DNA of 56,508 nucleotides from Archaeoglobus sp. (GTDB lineage: Archaea > Halobacteriota > Archaeoglobi > Archaeoglobales > Archaeoglobaceae): contig JACDNU010000011.1 in the NCBI GenBank assembly GCA_017656505.1, forward strand, positions 1-56,508. Reading direction: 5' to 3'. How positions within the stretch are numbered: position 1 is the stretch's first letter; each line of letters opens with the position of its first letter. Position numbers and translations under genes: made by a program. The notes beneath the pieces are model-generated. The model did not search any database, had not been told where the DNA came from, and saw only the letters and a program-made list of their open reading frames with translations. Shown one piece after another: positions 33,765-42,152 of this stretch.

Positions 33765-35264
33765 TTATTCTTCAATCCCCTCTATCCCGAGTGCGTTCAG
33801 GAATCTCTTCCTCACAGCCTCCCTGATGAGCTTGGCGAGAACCTCCTTTTCCGAGATCTCCCCGAAGATGCCAAGGGGTATTTGGCCACCCGCTGCGTGA
33901 GCATGCCCGCCTGCACTTCCCACATCACCAAAAGCCCGCCTTAGAATTTCGCCTATGTTTATTCTGACATCGTTGTTTCGGGCTGATAGATGAACGACAT
34001 CCTTCACAACGCCAAAAACCAGAACCGTGGAGATCCCTTCAAGCTTCAGCAGGTAATCGGCTGCCTGAGTTATGGCATCCTTCTCGTTAATGAAGCCCGC
34101 AAAAGAAATCAGAACCGGAGGATACACCTCTCTGTTCTTTATCGCAGTTCCAAGAACATCGAGGGTTTCATAGGATAAGGCCGGCCCCTCCATCTTCTCG
34201 ATCAGATCGTGATCAACGTAGGGGTACAGAATTGCCGCAGCGGAGAAGTCTTCTGTTCTCGCATTTCTCTTGAACTCGTCAGTCTCGCTCTTTATACCGA
34301 AAAACAAAGCTGTTGCGAGGGTTCTGCTCGGCACGAGGTTCAGCTCAACCATGTAATTCGTCATTATCGTAGCAGTGGATCCGACGTTATCCCTTATATC
34401 CACAAACTCAGCCTCAACGTTCTCGGCCGGATGGTGATCTATGACGATGTTAAGCTGGATCTCTTCAGGAATCGAGTTGTTCACTCCTTTAGCAGACGAA
34501 TCTACGAGCGCGAACTTCTCGAACTGCTTCAGATCAACATCGTTCGCTTTAACTATCTCGATGTTCAGAAGGTTAACCATAGCCTTGTTCTCCTGGTGGG
34601 AGATCTCGCCGTAGTAGATTATCTCCGCCTCAATTCCCATGTGCTTGGCGATCTCCTTCAACGCCATTGCCGAAGACAGAGCATCAGGATCGGGGTTGTC
34701 ATGGGTGAAGATGGCGAGCTTCTTGTCTTTCATGCTGCTCAGGACTTCTTTAAACTTCCTTATCCTCCTCAGTGTTTCCATTCGATTCAGTGTCTCGATC
34801 ACCATCTTCGTCATCGCAGAAGATGGGGTAATGACAGCATCAGCTCCAAGAGCTTCAAGCTCTTCCCTTTCCTTCGTGCCGGAGGCTCTTGCTATTATGA
34901 AAACGGACTTTGAAATCGATCTTATCTGCTTTACAGCTTTCCTGTTAATCTCGAAGTTTGGCAGAAGAAGGAAAACAACCGAAATTTTGTCAAAATCGAA
35001 GGAGAGGAGAAAATCATCCTTTGAAACGTCTCCAAGAATCGCGTTGAAGTCCTGATCCTTGAGCACCTCGATCTTTTCCGGAGAAGAATCGACCGCAAGT
35101 ACTTTCTTTCCATCTTTCGCCAGCTCTTTGAGGACATTGAACCCGAAGCTCCCGCACCCAATAAGCAGGTACTCGAATTCTCCGTTATCGACCGTTTCTT
35201 CCTGCAAACTGTCGGATTCTAAGGATTCCGAATCGCCATCCGATTCAGCGTTAGGTTTGCTCAT
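33765..35264 (-). CDS. RCK/TrkA-N and DHH-DHHA1 phosphoesterase fusion
   Basis: The 499-residue protein begins with an acidic low-complexity tail (about 30 residues). A Rossmann RCK/TrkA-N domain follows (LLIGCGSFGFNVLKELAKDGKKVLAV), then a DHH phosphoesterase domain (FTHDNPDPDALSSAMAL; IVIDHHP), and the DHHA1 domain with GGHAHAAGGQIP. The fusion is typical of archaeal proteins related to nanoRNases and c-di-AMP phosphodiesterases, so nucleotide-second-messenger control is possible. RCK domains often bind NAD or c-di-AMP. It is a single gene divergent from mazG. Confidence 0.93.
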   Translation of the reverse strand: MSKPNAESDGDSESLESDSLQEETVDNGEFEYLLIGCGSFGFNVLKELAKDGKKVLAVDSSPEKIEVLKDQDFNAILGDVSKDDFLLSFDFDKISVVFLLLPNFEINRKAVKQIRSISKSVFIIARASGTKEREELEALGADAVITPSSAMTKMVIETLNRMETLRRIRKFKEVLSSMKDKKLAIFTHDNPDPDALSSAMALKEIAKHMGIEAEIIYYGEISHQENKAMVNLLNIEIVKANDVDLKQFEKFALVDSSAKGVNNSIPEEIQLNIVIDHHPAENVEAEFVDIRDNVGSTATIMTNYMVELNLVPSRTLATALFFGIKSETDEFKRNARTEDFSAAAILYPYVDHDLIEKMEGPALSYETLDVLGTAIKNREVYPPVLISFAGFINEKDAITQAADYLLKLEGISTVLVFGVVKDVVHLSARNNDVRINIGEILRRAFGDVGSAGGHAHAAGGQIPLGIFGEISEKEVLAKLIREAVRKRFLNALGIEGIEE

Positions 35265-35318
35265 TACAACGCAATATAAACCAGCAAGATATTTAAAATT
35301 ATCCTGATTACCTATTTT

Positions 35319-35597
35319 ATGGAGCTAAAAGAAATAAGGCGGAGAATGAGGGAGAAATACCTCGAAACAGACAAAAAATCTGGAGCTCTTTTCCTTCTCG
35401 CTGTTTTAGTGGAAGAGGTTGGCGAGCTCGCCGAAGCCGTTAGAAAAGAGGAAAAGCAGAACATAGCAGAAGAGCTTACCGATGTTCTTTTCATGGTTTT
35501 GAGCGTGGCAAATTTCTTTGAAGTTGATATCGAGGAAAGACTGATTGAAAAGTACATAAAGAAAGATCCCAGCTCGAGGTGGGATTTACCTTTTTAG
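35319..35597 (+). CDS. MazG-like nucleotide pyrophosphohydrolase
   Basis: The 92-residue all-alpha protein shows the MazG metal-binding pattern EEVGELAEAV (ExxE) and EELTDVLFMV (ExxD). Such small MazG enzymes hydrolyse NTPs or dNTPs to NMP and pyrophosphate and clear damaged nucleotides. A TATA-like ATATTTAAAA lies about 25-30 bases before the ATG, which suits a leaderless transcript. The length is at the short end of the family. Confidence 0.93.
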   Translation: MELKEIRRRMREKYLETDKKSGALFLLAVLVEEVGELAEAVRKEEKQNIAEELTDVLFMVLSVANFFEVDIEERLIEKYIKKDPSSRWDLPF

Positions 35598-35624
35598 TGG
35601 TTAATTTTACCTATCTAAATTTTG

Positions 35625-36959
35625 TTACTCTTGGGTCGGATTTCTTTTCTTAATCCTCTCAACAACCTTCTTTTTCTTCTCAATTGCCGCCTTTGCAGCC
35701 TGATCAACTTTCCTCCTCATCTCCTCGAAATCTGGAGGTGTCCTCTCACCAACAACCTTCTTTAGTGGTGTGTATGCTGACTCCCTGAACCTTGGCTTTA
35801 AAAGCTCCTTCTTGCCGTTCTTGACGAAGTACGCTCCCTTTCCCTCCTCTACCCAACCCGCCTCAACCACTTTCACCCCAGCCCCCCTTATCGCCCTTTT
35901 AACCTCTTCCGCAATCTCAGGCGGGGCTATTACCATCAAAGAGTCTATGGACACTCCCATAAAATCGATTTCCAGCTCCTCAAGCATTCTCAGGATCTTT
36001 GGATTTACAGCTTTCCTCGTCTCCTCATAGTCGAAAACGATAGCCTTTCCGGATACGGCTGAGATCTCTTCTGCATCCCCTCTAATCCCCCCGTTCGTCA
36101 CATCGCTCATAGAGTGGATTTTTTCCACAAGTCCAGCTGAGAAGATAGCTTCGCATGAAAGGAGGAAGTCGATGTTCAGGGTTTCATCGATCAGCTCATG
36201 CATTCCGTAGAAGATTGCCGTTGTAACGATCGTCCCACCTCCAGCTCCTTCTGTGAGCAGAATCAAATCTCCCTCCTTAGCGTTCTTTCTCGGGGTTATG
36301 TGCTCCGAAACTCCCACGCATCCGACACCACCTGTCATCCTCTCTCCTATAACCATATCTCCGCCGATGCGGAGGGTGCTCCCGCTCACCAAAGGCACGC
36401 CTGTGAGATCGCAGACAGCAGTTATCCCTGCAATGTGGTCGAAAATTTTGGAAACGTCTCCATCATCTGCAACATGAATGTCGGAGAAAACTGCTACCGG
36501 CTTTGCTCCCATAACGTAGACATCCCTCATCGCGGCCCTTGTAACATGGAAGCCTGCAACGAACGGATATTCGCTCAGCCTCGAATGAATGCCATCTATT
36601 GCAACGGAGATGTAGAGTCCGTTGTATTTCACAACTCCAGCATCATCCAGATCTTTTGTGGAGAGAACAGCATCGCTTTCCCCTATAACTTCTGCAATCT
36701 TTCTGTGAACGTAAAAATCACCTCTGCCGCGAGATCCAACTCCAAACTCCCCCATGCTAACTCCAGATGGGGAGTAGTCCAGAACCGGATGGGATTTTGA
36801 GGTTGCGTTTTTCACTTCCAGAACAACCGCCTCTGCCCATTTTGCTGCCCTATCAGCATCCCAGCCCTTTATTTCGGCGATTCTTTCTGCAAGCAACCTC
36901 TTAACTTCTTCTTCGCCAACTCTGGAGAGCATTCTTCTCGCAAATCCTTCGAGATCCAT
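35625..36959 (-). CDS. AIR synthase-related (PurM/HypE-fold) protein
   Basis: The 444-residue protein has the PurM-superfamily two-domain layout. GVGSRGRGDFYVHRKIAEVIG and DLDDAGVV form the ATP site, DVYVMGAKPVAVFSDIHVADDGD follows, then a glycine-rich GAGGGTIVTTAIFYG and the central MSDVTNGGIRGDAEEI. It matches archaeal COG2144-type proteins, whose substrate is unknown; relatives make aminoimidazole ribonucleotide, selenophosphate or mature HypE. The basic C-terminal tail (about residues 415-444) is unusual. It is convergent with mazG. Confidence 0.9.
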   Translation of the reverse strand: MDLEGFARRMLSRVGEEEVKRLLAERIAEIKGWDADRAAKWAEAVVLEVKNATSKSHPVLDYSPSGVSMGEFGVGSRGRGDFYVHRKIAEVIGESDAVLSTKDLDDAGVVKYNGLYISVAIDGIHSRLSEYPFVAGFHVTRAAMRDVYVMGAKPVAVFSDIHVADDGDVSKIFDHIAGITAVCDLTGVPLVSGSTLRIGGDMVIGERMTGGVGCVGVSEHITPRKNAKEGDLILLTEGAGGGTIVTTAIFYGMHELIDETLNIDFLLSCEAIFSAGLVEKIHSMSDVTNGGIRGDAEEISAVSGKAIVFDYEETRKAVNPKILRMLEELEIDFMGVSIDSLMVIAPPEIAEEVKRAIRGAGVKVVEAGWVEEGKGAYFVKNGKKELLKPRFRESAYTPLKKVVGERTPPDFEEMRRKVDQAAKAAIEKKKKVVERIKKRNPTQE

Positions 36960-37134
36960 TTATTCCACCAAACACTTTTAGGTTGCTCGGTTTAAAAATT
37001 GTTAACAAAACCCAAAATAATCGGAATTAAAAAGGTTAGATTGTAGCTAAAACAGCAGCAAATCAGCTAAATGTTTCCAATTTTGGGTATTTTTCATCAG
37101 ATAATACATCCATAATATTAGATCAATTCTCTTC

Positions 37135-37183
37135 AATATTTTCAAAAATATTCCAAAATATTCAAAAAGAAAAACTTAAAAAC
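37135..37183 (+). promoter_or_regulatory. Promoter region of the cytochrome/Hdr membrane operon
   Basis: AAAACTTAAAAAC (37171-37183) is a TATA-type element about 28 bases before GTG 37207. Upstream lie three AATATTnnAAA-like elements starting near 37135, 37147 and 37158, spaced about one helical turn, possible operator or bent-DNA sites. The preceding 36960-37134 is A/T-rich with no ORF. Confidence 0.5.
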
Positions 37184-37206
37184 AAGTAATATTAAAAAGT
37201 ATAGAA

Positions 37207-37296
37207 GTGGCGGAATTTACCTTTAATCCGGTTATTGGTGACTCCAACCCAGACAAAAATCGTTTTGATTGGGTTGAATTTGGGGTGAGTGAATGA
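37207..37296 (+). CDS. Candidate 29-residue leaderless ORF at the head of the membrane operon
   Basis: GTG 37207 lies about 28 bases after the TATA element, the right distance for a leaderless mRNA. The encoded peptide starts MAEFTFNPVIGDSNPDKNR and ends DWVEFGVSE. It looks like ordinary folded-protein sequence, and its TGA overlaps the ATG of the next gene as ATGA. It may be a small subunit, a leader for translational coupling, or the N-terminus of the HdrC protein displaced by a frameshift. No homologue is recognised. Confidence 0.45.
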   Translation: MAEFTFNPVIGDSNPDKNRFDWVEFGVSE

Positions 37297-38312
37297 GGGT
37301 TAACCCAGAATTTGCAAAAAAATTAAAAAAATTAGGGGCCACGAGGGTCACTGAATGCTTTAACTGCGGCAATTGCACTGCAATATGTCCATTATCAACT
37401 GAAGATTTCATGTTCCCCCGAAAGATCATAAGATATATCCAACTCGGCTTGGAACCCAGAGCAATTCAAAGCCCTGAACCCTGGCTTTGCCATGCATGTG
37501 GGGAATGCTCAACGACCTGTCCAAGACAAGCATTTCCCAGCGAGATCATGAATTCTGTGAGAAACTATGCTTTCATAAGTTATTCTACTCCGAGATTTAT
37601 GGGAGTGCTCTTCTCCTCACCAGTCTATCTGCCGATAGTAATAGCGATCTCAGCCGTTCTGCTCTACTTCTATCTTCATCTTGCCTTTTTGGGGTACCTT
37701 CTACTGGCTTACGTTGCTGTAGTGTCGATTTACAGCATATGGAAATTTTGGAGAGCACTCGGTGGAGAGACAGTTTCTGACTTTTTTGCAACTTTTAAGG
37801 AAACCCTTGCCGAAATTCTCAAACATGACAGGTTTACCAAATGTGAAACGAGTGCCTACAGATACTATGCTCACATCGGTGTCTTTTATGGATTCGTCAT
37901 CCTTGGCATCTCCAAGTTTGTGGCCATCCTCTCTTACATCCCTGGCAAAGTTCTAAACAACATAGGAGCAATCGTTCTGCTGGTTGGTGCTGTTTGGATT
38001 GTGAACAACAGAATAACCTACAGAGAGAGGGTTGGTTCTGGCAGCTACCATGATTGGTTCTTCATTTCCTTGGTTTTCCTCCTCACCATCACTGGAATAC
38101 TAAATGAGATGCTGAATTTCTCATCTCTAACTCTCATTGGCTATGTGGTGTATCTGCTTCACGGACTTTCTGCGATAATGATTTTCGTATTTGCACCATA
38201 TTCTAAGTTTATCCATGCCTTTTACCGGGGATTTGCGATGGTTATCGCTCGATCGAGGGAATCTGGGGAGTCAAAGGTTGAAGCAGAGGAAACAGCTGCA
38301 GAGGCTGCATAG
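37293..38312 (+). CDS. HdrC-type iron-sulfur domain fused to a diheme b membrane domain (QmoC/DsrM-like)
   Basis: The 339-residue protein begins with a two-cluster HdrC domain (CFNCGNCTAICP, CHACGECSTTCP; residues 20-85) and continues with about five membrane helices. Histidines in AHIGVFYG, YHDWFF, LLHGLSA and KFIHAFY could hold two b hemes, as in NarI, DsrM and QmoC. It should pass electrons between the quinone pool and a cytoplasmic Hdr partner. GGTGAG precedes the ATG. The first 30 residues are nearly identical to those of the soluble HdrCD protein at 45842. Confidence 0.9.
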   Translation: MRVNPEFAKKLKKLGATRVTECFNCGNCTAICPLSTEDFMFPRKIIRYIQLGLEPRAIQSPEPWLCHACGECSTTCPRQAFPSEIMNSVRNYAFISYSTPRFMGVLFSSPVYLPIVIAISAVLLYFYLHLAFLGYLLLAYVAVVSIYSIWKFWRALGGETVSDFFATFKETLAEILKHDRFTKCETSAYRYYAHIGVFYGFVILGISKFVAILSYIPGKVLNNIGAIVLLVGAVWIVNNRITYRERVGSGSYHDWFFISLVFLLTITGILNEMLNFSSLTLIGYVVYLLHGLSAIMIFVFAPYSKFIHAFYRGFAMVIARSRESGESKVEAEETAAEAA

Positions 38313-38363
38313 AGGTGAAGTGGAATGAATTCCTTTCGAAAACTCAAGAGCAGGGTGGTTTAA

Positions 38364-38849
38364 ATGGGTAGAAGATCGAGTGGGATAGGCAAAATGGATA
38401 AAATGAACAAAAATAATGAATTGAATATGGGTAAGAGTATGGGCAATATGAGCAATATGAGTAAAGTGAAAGGCTTGAAAAGCTTAATCATCCTGTCTTT
38501 GATCCTCTTTATGGTATTTCTAGTGGGCTGTGTTCAAAAAACAACTGAAGAAGTCTCATTAAAGCAAGTGGACATCCTTAAAGGATGTCAGTGCCATACT
38601 CGACCTTGGGAGTATTCTCCACACAAAGAAGGTGCTGAACATTGTCTAGAATGTCATACCATTAGCGCTCATCCCAAAGGAAATTGGAGCAGCGGGTATA
38701 GCTCTGATGATTTAACCAACTGTAAGAGATGCCATGAAACCAACCTAATCAGGGGACACCTGCCAACGGTAAAATGTGAAGATTGCCATGGTGATCCAGC
38801 AAAGATCCATGAAAAGTTTGAAAAGGAGCTGATGGGGGAGTCAAGATGA
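38364..38849 (+). CDS. Multiheme c-type cytochrome lipoprotein A1
   Basis: The 161-residue protein has an odd Met/Asn-rich, basic N-terminus of about 33 residues, a hydrophobic segment ending in the lipobox FLVGC (C about residue 53), and heme sites GCQCH, CLECH, CKRCH and CEDCH. The first lacks one spacer residue for CxxCH. GGGTGG five bases before ATG 38364 supports this start, although a later Met (MSKVKGLKS) would give a normal signal peptide. The cytochrome is probably anchored on the outside of the membrane. It is a paralogue of the gene at 41781 and overlaps the next gene as ATGA. Confidence 0.88.
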   Translation: MGRRSSGIGKMDKMNKNNELNMGKSMGNMSNMSKVKGLKSLIILSLILFMVFLVGCVQKTTEEVSLKQVDILKGCQCHTRPWEYSPHKEGAEHCLECHTISAHPKGNWSSGYSSDDLTNCKRCHETNLIRGHLPTVKCEDCHGDPAKIHEKFEKELMGESR

Positions 38850-39283
38850 AAAGGGTATTTATTTTAGCCATTTCAATTTTAGCTGTATTCATACTCTCAA
38901 TTGGAATCCTGCCGCTTGGAGCGGAGAATGCCAAAGATCCAGCTTCCGACTCGGTCTGTGATACGTGTCACAAAAACCCTTCTAAGTATGTGAAGCATAT
39001 GAAAGCTGGAAAATACTGCCAAGAATGTCATACCGACAACCTTCACTTTGTACATTCCTTGAACTGTACTGCTTGTCACTCGAGTAAGGTTTCAGAAGAC
39101 TTCTGTCATGAGACAAAGCCCAACCTTCAGGTGTTCGAATCTGGGGATTTCTCATCGTGCGAGAGCTGCCATACGAACGTAATTACTGAGCATCCGAACG
39201 TTAGCTGCGAAACCTGCCATCAGAATCCGGTCAAGATTCACACAAAGGCGGATAAATTTGCAACTGGATCTTCTGGGTCTTAG
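38846..39283 (+). CDS. Multiheme c-type cytochrome B1
   Basis: The 145-residue exported protein has an N-terminal signal/anchor (residues 1-25) and five CxxCH heme sites (CDTCH, CQECH, CTACH, CESCH, CETCH), plus a lone CH in EDFCHET located eight residues after the third site. The paralogue at 42149 keeps that FCH at the same spacing. Many further histidines could serve as distal ligands. It is translated with the preceding lipoprotein cytochrome (ATGA overlap), so the two likely act as a pair in electron transfer outside the membrane. Confidence 0.9.
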   Translation: MKRVFILAISILAVFILSIGILPLGAENAKDPASDSVCDTCHKNPSKYVKHMKAGKYCQECHTDNLHFVHSLNCTACHSSKVSEDFCHETKPNLQVFESGDFSSCESCHTNVITEHPNVSCETCHQNPVKIHTKADKFATGSSGS

Positions 39284-39300
39284 AGGATCAATAAAATTTT

Positions 39301-40515
39301 ATGGGTGATAACTTGAGAAAACTGGAAGTCATAGCCGGGTTGGTTTTAGTAATCCTAATCCTAATCGGTGGATTGGGAGTACTCCAGATGCATACCCAGC
39401 CGGTTATGCCTATCGAGCCATTTGAGTCGGCAGTGGGTATTCCGTGGAGGACACTTGTTGCCGTTTACGTTTTCTTCGTCGTCTCTACAACTGGTTTGTG
39501 TATTGTAGCATCTTTGGGAGAAGTCTTTGGCTTCACGAAACTCGAACCCATTGTAAAAGAGGGCTTGCTCATGGCCCTCGTCACTATCCTTATAGGCCTT
39601 ATGACAATCGGCTTAGAAATCGAGCAGGTTACAAGAGGCTACTATGCGATGATCGGCCACGTTAATGCAAAAAGCGTGATGTTCTGGATGATTATGTTCT
39701 ACGTTCTTTACGTTGTCTTCCTCATAGTTGAGATGTGGTTTTACTTCTACGATGATTTACTCGAACAGAGAAAAAGTGAAGGACTCAGGGGCTTGGTTGC
39801 AAGAATACTTACGATTCCAAAAGCTACGGACACGAAAGATTTCGCAAGGGTTATCGGGTTTATAACCGTTTTCACAGCGATTGTCGCTCATAGTAACCTC
39901 GGAGCCCTCTTTGGGGTGAACTACCTTCCGTTCTGGCACGGCCCATTGCTGCCGGTTTATTTCATCCTCTCAGCAATCGTTTCGGGGGCAGCCCTGACAG
40001 TAATAGGAGCATACCTAACCGATCTCATAAGGGGGGTTAAGATTGAGGGAGAGAGATATGAAGCGATTCAGATGCTTAGGCTAGTTCTGGGCTTCTCCCT
40101 CGTTGTAACAATATTCTTCACTGCATGGAAACTTGTAGTCAAAGCGTACCCGAATTCAACCCTTCTGTCAAGGGAAGGTGTAGAAGTTTTCCTGTCTGGA
40201 AACTTTGCGTTTAACTTCTGGGTAATGGAAGTGCTGATCGGACTTCTGATTCCCCTGATCTTGCTTGCAGTTCCACAAACTGGAAGAAAAGCTGGAGGTG
40301 TTTTTGCTGCTTCTCTGCTTACTATCATAGGCATATTCTTCCTTAGAATAGACTTGGTAATGGGTGGGTTAGTTCCGAAGCTAATCACGGGATTGAGATT
40401 TCCCTCTCCCGTCTATCATCCCTTTGAACTCATGGCAACTGCAGGATTCTTTGCCCTTGCGATCTTTCTCTACTACATCGGCTACAAGCTCCTTCCAATG
40501 GAGGTGGAAGGATGA
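39301..40515 (+). CDS. NrfD/PsrC/DsrP-type membrane subunit
   Basis: The 404-residue protein has about ten membrane helices and NrfD-family marks: WRTLVAVYVFFVVSTTGLCIVASLGEVFG, GLEIEQVTRGYYAMIGHVN, VAHSNLGALFGV and WHGPLLPVYFILSAIVSGAAL. Such subunits have no heme and oxidise or reduce menaquinol for a ferredoxin-like partner. The partner gene, a Tat-exported ferredoxin, overlaps by four bases (ATGA). It corresponds to DsrP or HmeB of sulfate reducers. Confidence 0.93.
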   Translation: MGDNLRKLEVIAGLVLVILILIGGLGVLQMHTQPVMPIEPFESAVGIPWRTLVAVYVFFVVSTTGLCIVASLGEVFGFTKLEPIVKEGLLMALVTILIGLMTIGLEIEQVTRGYYAMIGHVNAKSVMFWMIMFYVLYVVFLIVEMWFYFYDDLLEQRKSEGLRGLVARILTIPKATDTKDFARVIGFITVFTAIVAHSNLGALFGVNYLPFWHGPLLPVYFILSAIVSGAALTVIGAYLTDLIRGVKIEGERYEAIQMLRLVLGFSLVVTIFFTAWKLVVKAYPNSTLLSREGVEVFLSGNFAFNFWVMEVLIGLLIPLILLAVPQTGRKAGGVFAASLLTIIGIFFLRIDLVMGGLVPKLITGLRFPSPVYHPFELMATAGFFALAIFLYYIGYKLLPMEVEG

Positions 40516-41273
40516 AAAAGGGAAAGATGAAAAGGCGAAACTTCCTCAAGCTCATTGCAGGATTAATCCCGATTACAGCTTTTACCACATTAACAAAGGC
40601 ATTCAAGGCTGGAGAAAGTGGGAAAAGCTATGTAATGGTTGTTGATGTTAACAAGTGCATAGGATGCGGAAAGTGTGTTATCGCCTGCAAAACCGAGAAT
40701 GGTGTTCCAATGGAACTCCCACTTTCCAGAACTTGGATTGAGGGGTATTCTGTTGAAGAAAAGATACCGATATCGGAGTCTGAGGTGAAAAAGAAGGTGC
40801 TCAGCACTTCCGAGAATCCATTCCTTGATAAAGACTGGATTGAGGACACGAAAAACCTCAAAACTTTCTATGTCCCTAAGCTTTGCAACCATTGCATCAA
40901 CGCTCCATGCGTGAACGTTTGCCCGGTTTATGCTAGGTTTTACACGAGGGATGGAATCGTGCTCGTTGATAAGGAGACTTGTATTGGATGCAAGTACTGC
41001 ATTGTAGCATGCCCCTATGGGGCGACTTTCCTTCATCCTGAGCAGGGGGTTACCGATAAGTGTACATTTTGCTATCACAGAATAGAGAGGGGTTTGCAGC
41101 CCGCATGTGTTTTGGCATGCCCGACTGGAGCGAGAGTTTTCGGAGACATAAACGATGAAAACAGCGAGGTTAGCAAGCTTGTGCGAGGAAACAAAGTGAG
41201 CGTTCTCAAGCCGGAAGAAGGCACATTTCCGAGGGTGCTTTACATTGGGCTCGACTCGTATGTGGTGGAATAG
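40512..41273 (+). CDS. Tat-exported four-cluster ferredoxin (DsrO/HmeA-like)
   Basis: The 253-residue protein starts with a twin-arginine signal (KRRNFLKLIAGLIPITAF) and then has four cysteine groups (CIGCGKCVIAC, CNHCINAPCVNVC, CIGCKYCIVAC, CTFCYHRIERGLQPACVLAC). It should dock on the outer side of the NrfD subunit encoded immediately upstream. The set NrfD plus Tat-ferredoxin plus cytochrome is the DsrP-O-J module. Two nearby Met codons (residues 1 and 6) could start translation; the RR motif is near the N-terminus either way. Confidence 0.93.
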   Translation: MKKGKMKRRNFLKLIAGLIPITAFTTLTKAFKAGESGKSYVMVVDVNKCIGCGKCVIACKTENGVPMELPLSRTWIEGYSVEEKIPISESEVKKKVLSTSENPFLDKDWIEDTKNLKTFYVPKLCNHCINAPCVNVCPVYARFYTRDGIVLVDKETCIGCKYCIVACPYGATFLHPEQGVTDKCTFCYHRIERGLQPACVLACPTGARVFGDINDENSEVSKLVRGNKVSVLKPEEGTFPRVLYIGLDSYVVE

Positions 41274-41301
41274 CTGAATGGAGTTGAATGGAGTGGTATA
41301 A

Positions 41302-41715
41302 GTGAAGGGAAAAACGATAGTTCTCGGAGTGATATTCGGTGTAATTGTTTACTTAATCCTTTTCACCTATGTTTTTGGATTTTCTCCTTTTGTAACAGGC
41401 AGCAGTCAATCAAAATGGATTGAACTCGAGCTTTCAAGAGAACCGAAGTTTTCCGACACGGCTATCTGTAAGGAGTGTCACTACCAGCTTTACACTGGAA
41501 TGAAGAATCATTCAAGCGTTAATTGTGAAGCTTGTCATGGCCCAGGGGCTGAGCACACGATTAAGCGATCAAAGGACACCATCGAGATAAACAGAAGCAG
41601 AGATGCCTGTCTGAGATGTCATATGGAAATCGCTGGCAGGAATGCTGTAAAAGTCGTGAATGAGAGCCATAGCACTGGCATCCTCTGCGTTGTCTGCCAC
41701 AATCCCCATGAATAA
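41302..41715 (+). CDS. Tetraheme c-type cytochrome (DsrJ-like position)
   Basis: The 137-residue protein begins at GTG, has one N-terminal membrane anchor (residues 5-27) and four CxxCH sites (CKECH, CEACH, CLRCH, CVVCH). The domain resembles the NapC/cytochrome c554-like CxxCHxxx...ACHGPG pattern. Its place after NrfD and the Tat-ferredoxin is that of DsrJ, which has three hemes in sulfate reducers; here four canonical sites are present. Confidence 0.9.
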   Translation: MKGKTIVLGVIFGVIVYLILFTYVFGFSPFVTGSSQSKWIELELSREPKFSDTAICKECHYQLYTGMKNHSSVNCEACHGPGAEHTIKRSKDTIEINRSRDACLRCHMEIAGRNAVKVVNESHSTGILCVVCHNPHE

Positions 41716-41780
41716 ATTGGGGGTCTATACTTTTTGGTTTATACTTTTTAAGATTCAATTCCCTTGTTGGAGGGGTGGTT

Positions 41781-42152
41781 GTGGATAAAAGAGTAGTTTC
41801 CCTAGCGCTGATTTTTGCTTTGATTCTAGTTGGATGTGTTCAGAAAGTTCAAGTTTCAGAGAAAGAGACTCAGGGTTTGGAGATTCAAAATAGGGTTCAG
41901 GACTGCCAGTGCCACGAAAAGGCATACAAATATCCATATCACGTTAATGGAACGAATTACTGTCTTGACTGCCATAAAATTGAGGAGCATCCAAAAATGA
42001 GTGAATATTCAGATTTGAAGGATTGCTCTAAATGCCATGAAAATAGTCTTTTCCGAATTCATATGCCGAACCATTCATGCGTGGAATGCCATGGTGATGC
42101 TAAATCTATTCACCAAAAATTCGAAAGCAAGTTTCTGGAGGAAGAGAAATGA
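41781..42152 (+). CDS. Multiheme c-type cytochrome lipoprotein A2
   Basis: The 123-residue paralogue of the gene at 38364 has a short signal ending in the lipobox LILVGC, followed by the same VQK, then DCQCH, CLDCH, CSKCH and CVECH. The non-canonical CQCH is again the first site. GTG 41781 follows GGAGGGG at a good distance; the GTG at 41775 is the alternative. It overlaps the next gene as ATGA, exactly as the A1-B1 pair does. Confidence 0.88.
   Translation: MDKRVVSLALIFALILVGCVQKVQVSEKETQGLEIQNRVQDCQCHEKAYKYPYHVNGTNYCLDCHKIEEHPKMSEYSDLKDCSKCHENSLFRIHMPNHSCVECHGDAKSIHQKFESKFLEEEK

Noticed and set aside
33709-35307. Plus-strand ORFs opposite the RCK-DHH gene, one of 234 codons
   Set aside because: The minus-strand frame has complete RCK, DHH and DHHA1 motifs; the opposite ORFs show none.
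37135-37170. Short AATATT repeats considered as a CRISPR-like array
   Set aside because: The units are only about 11 bases, A/T-rich and without spacers; phased promoter elements fit better.
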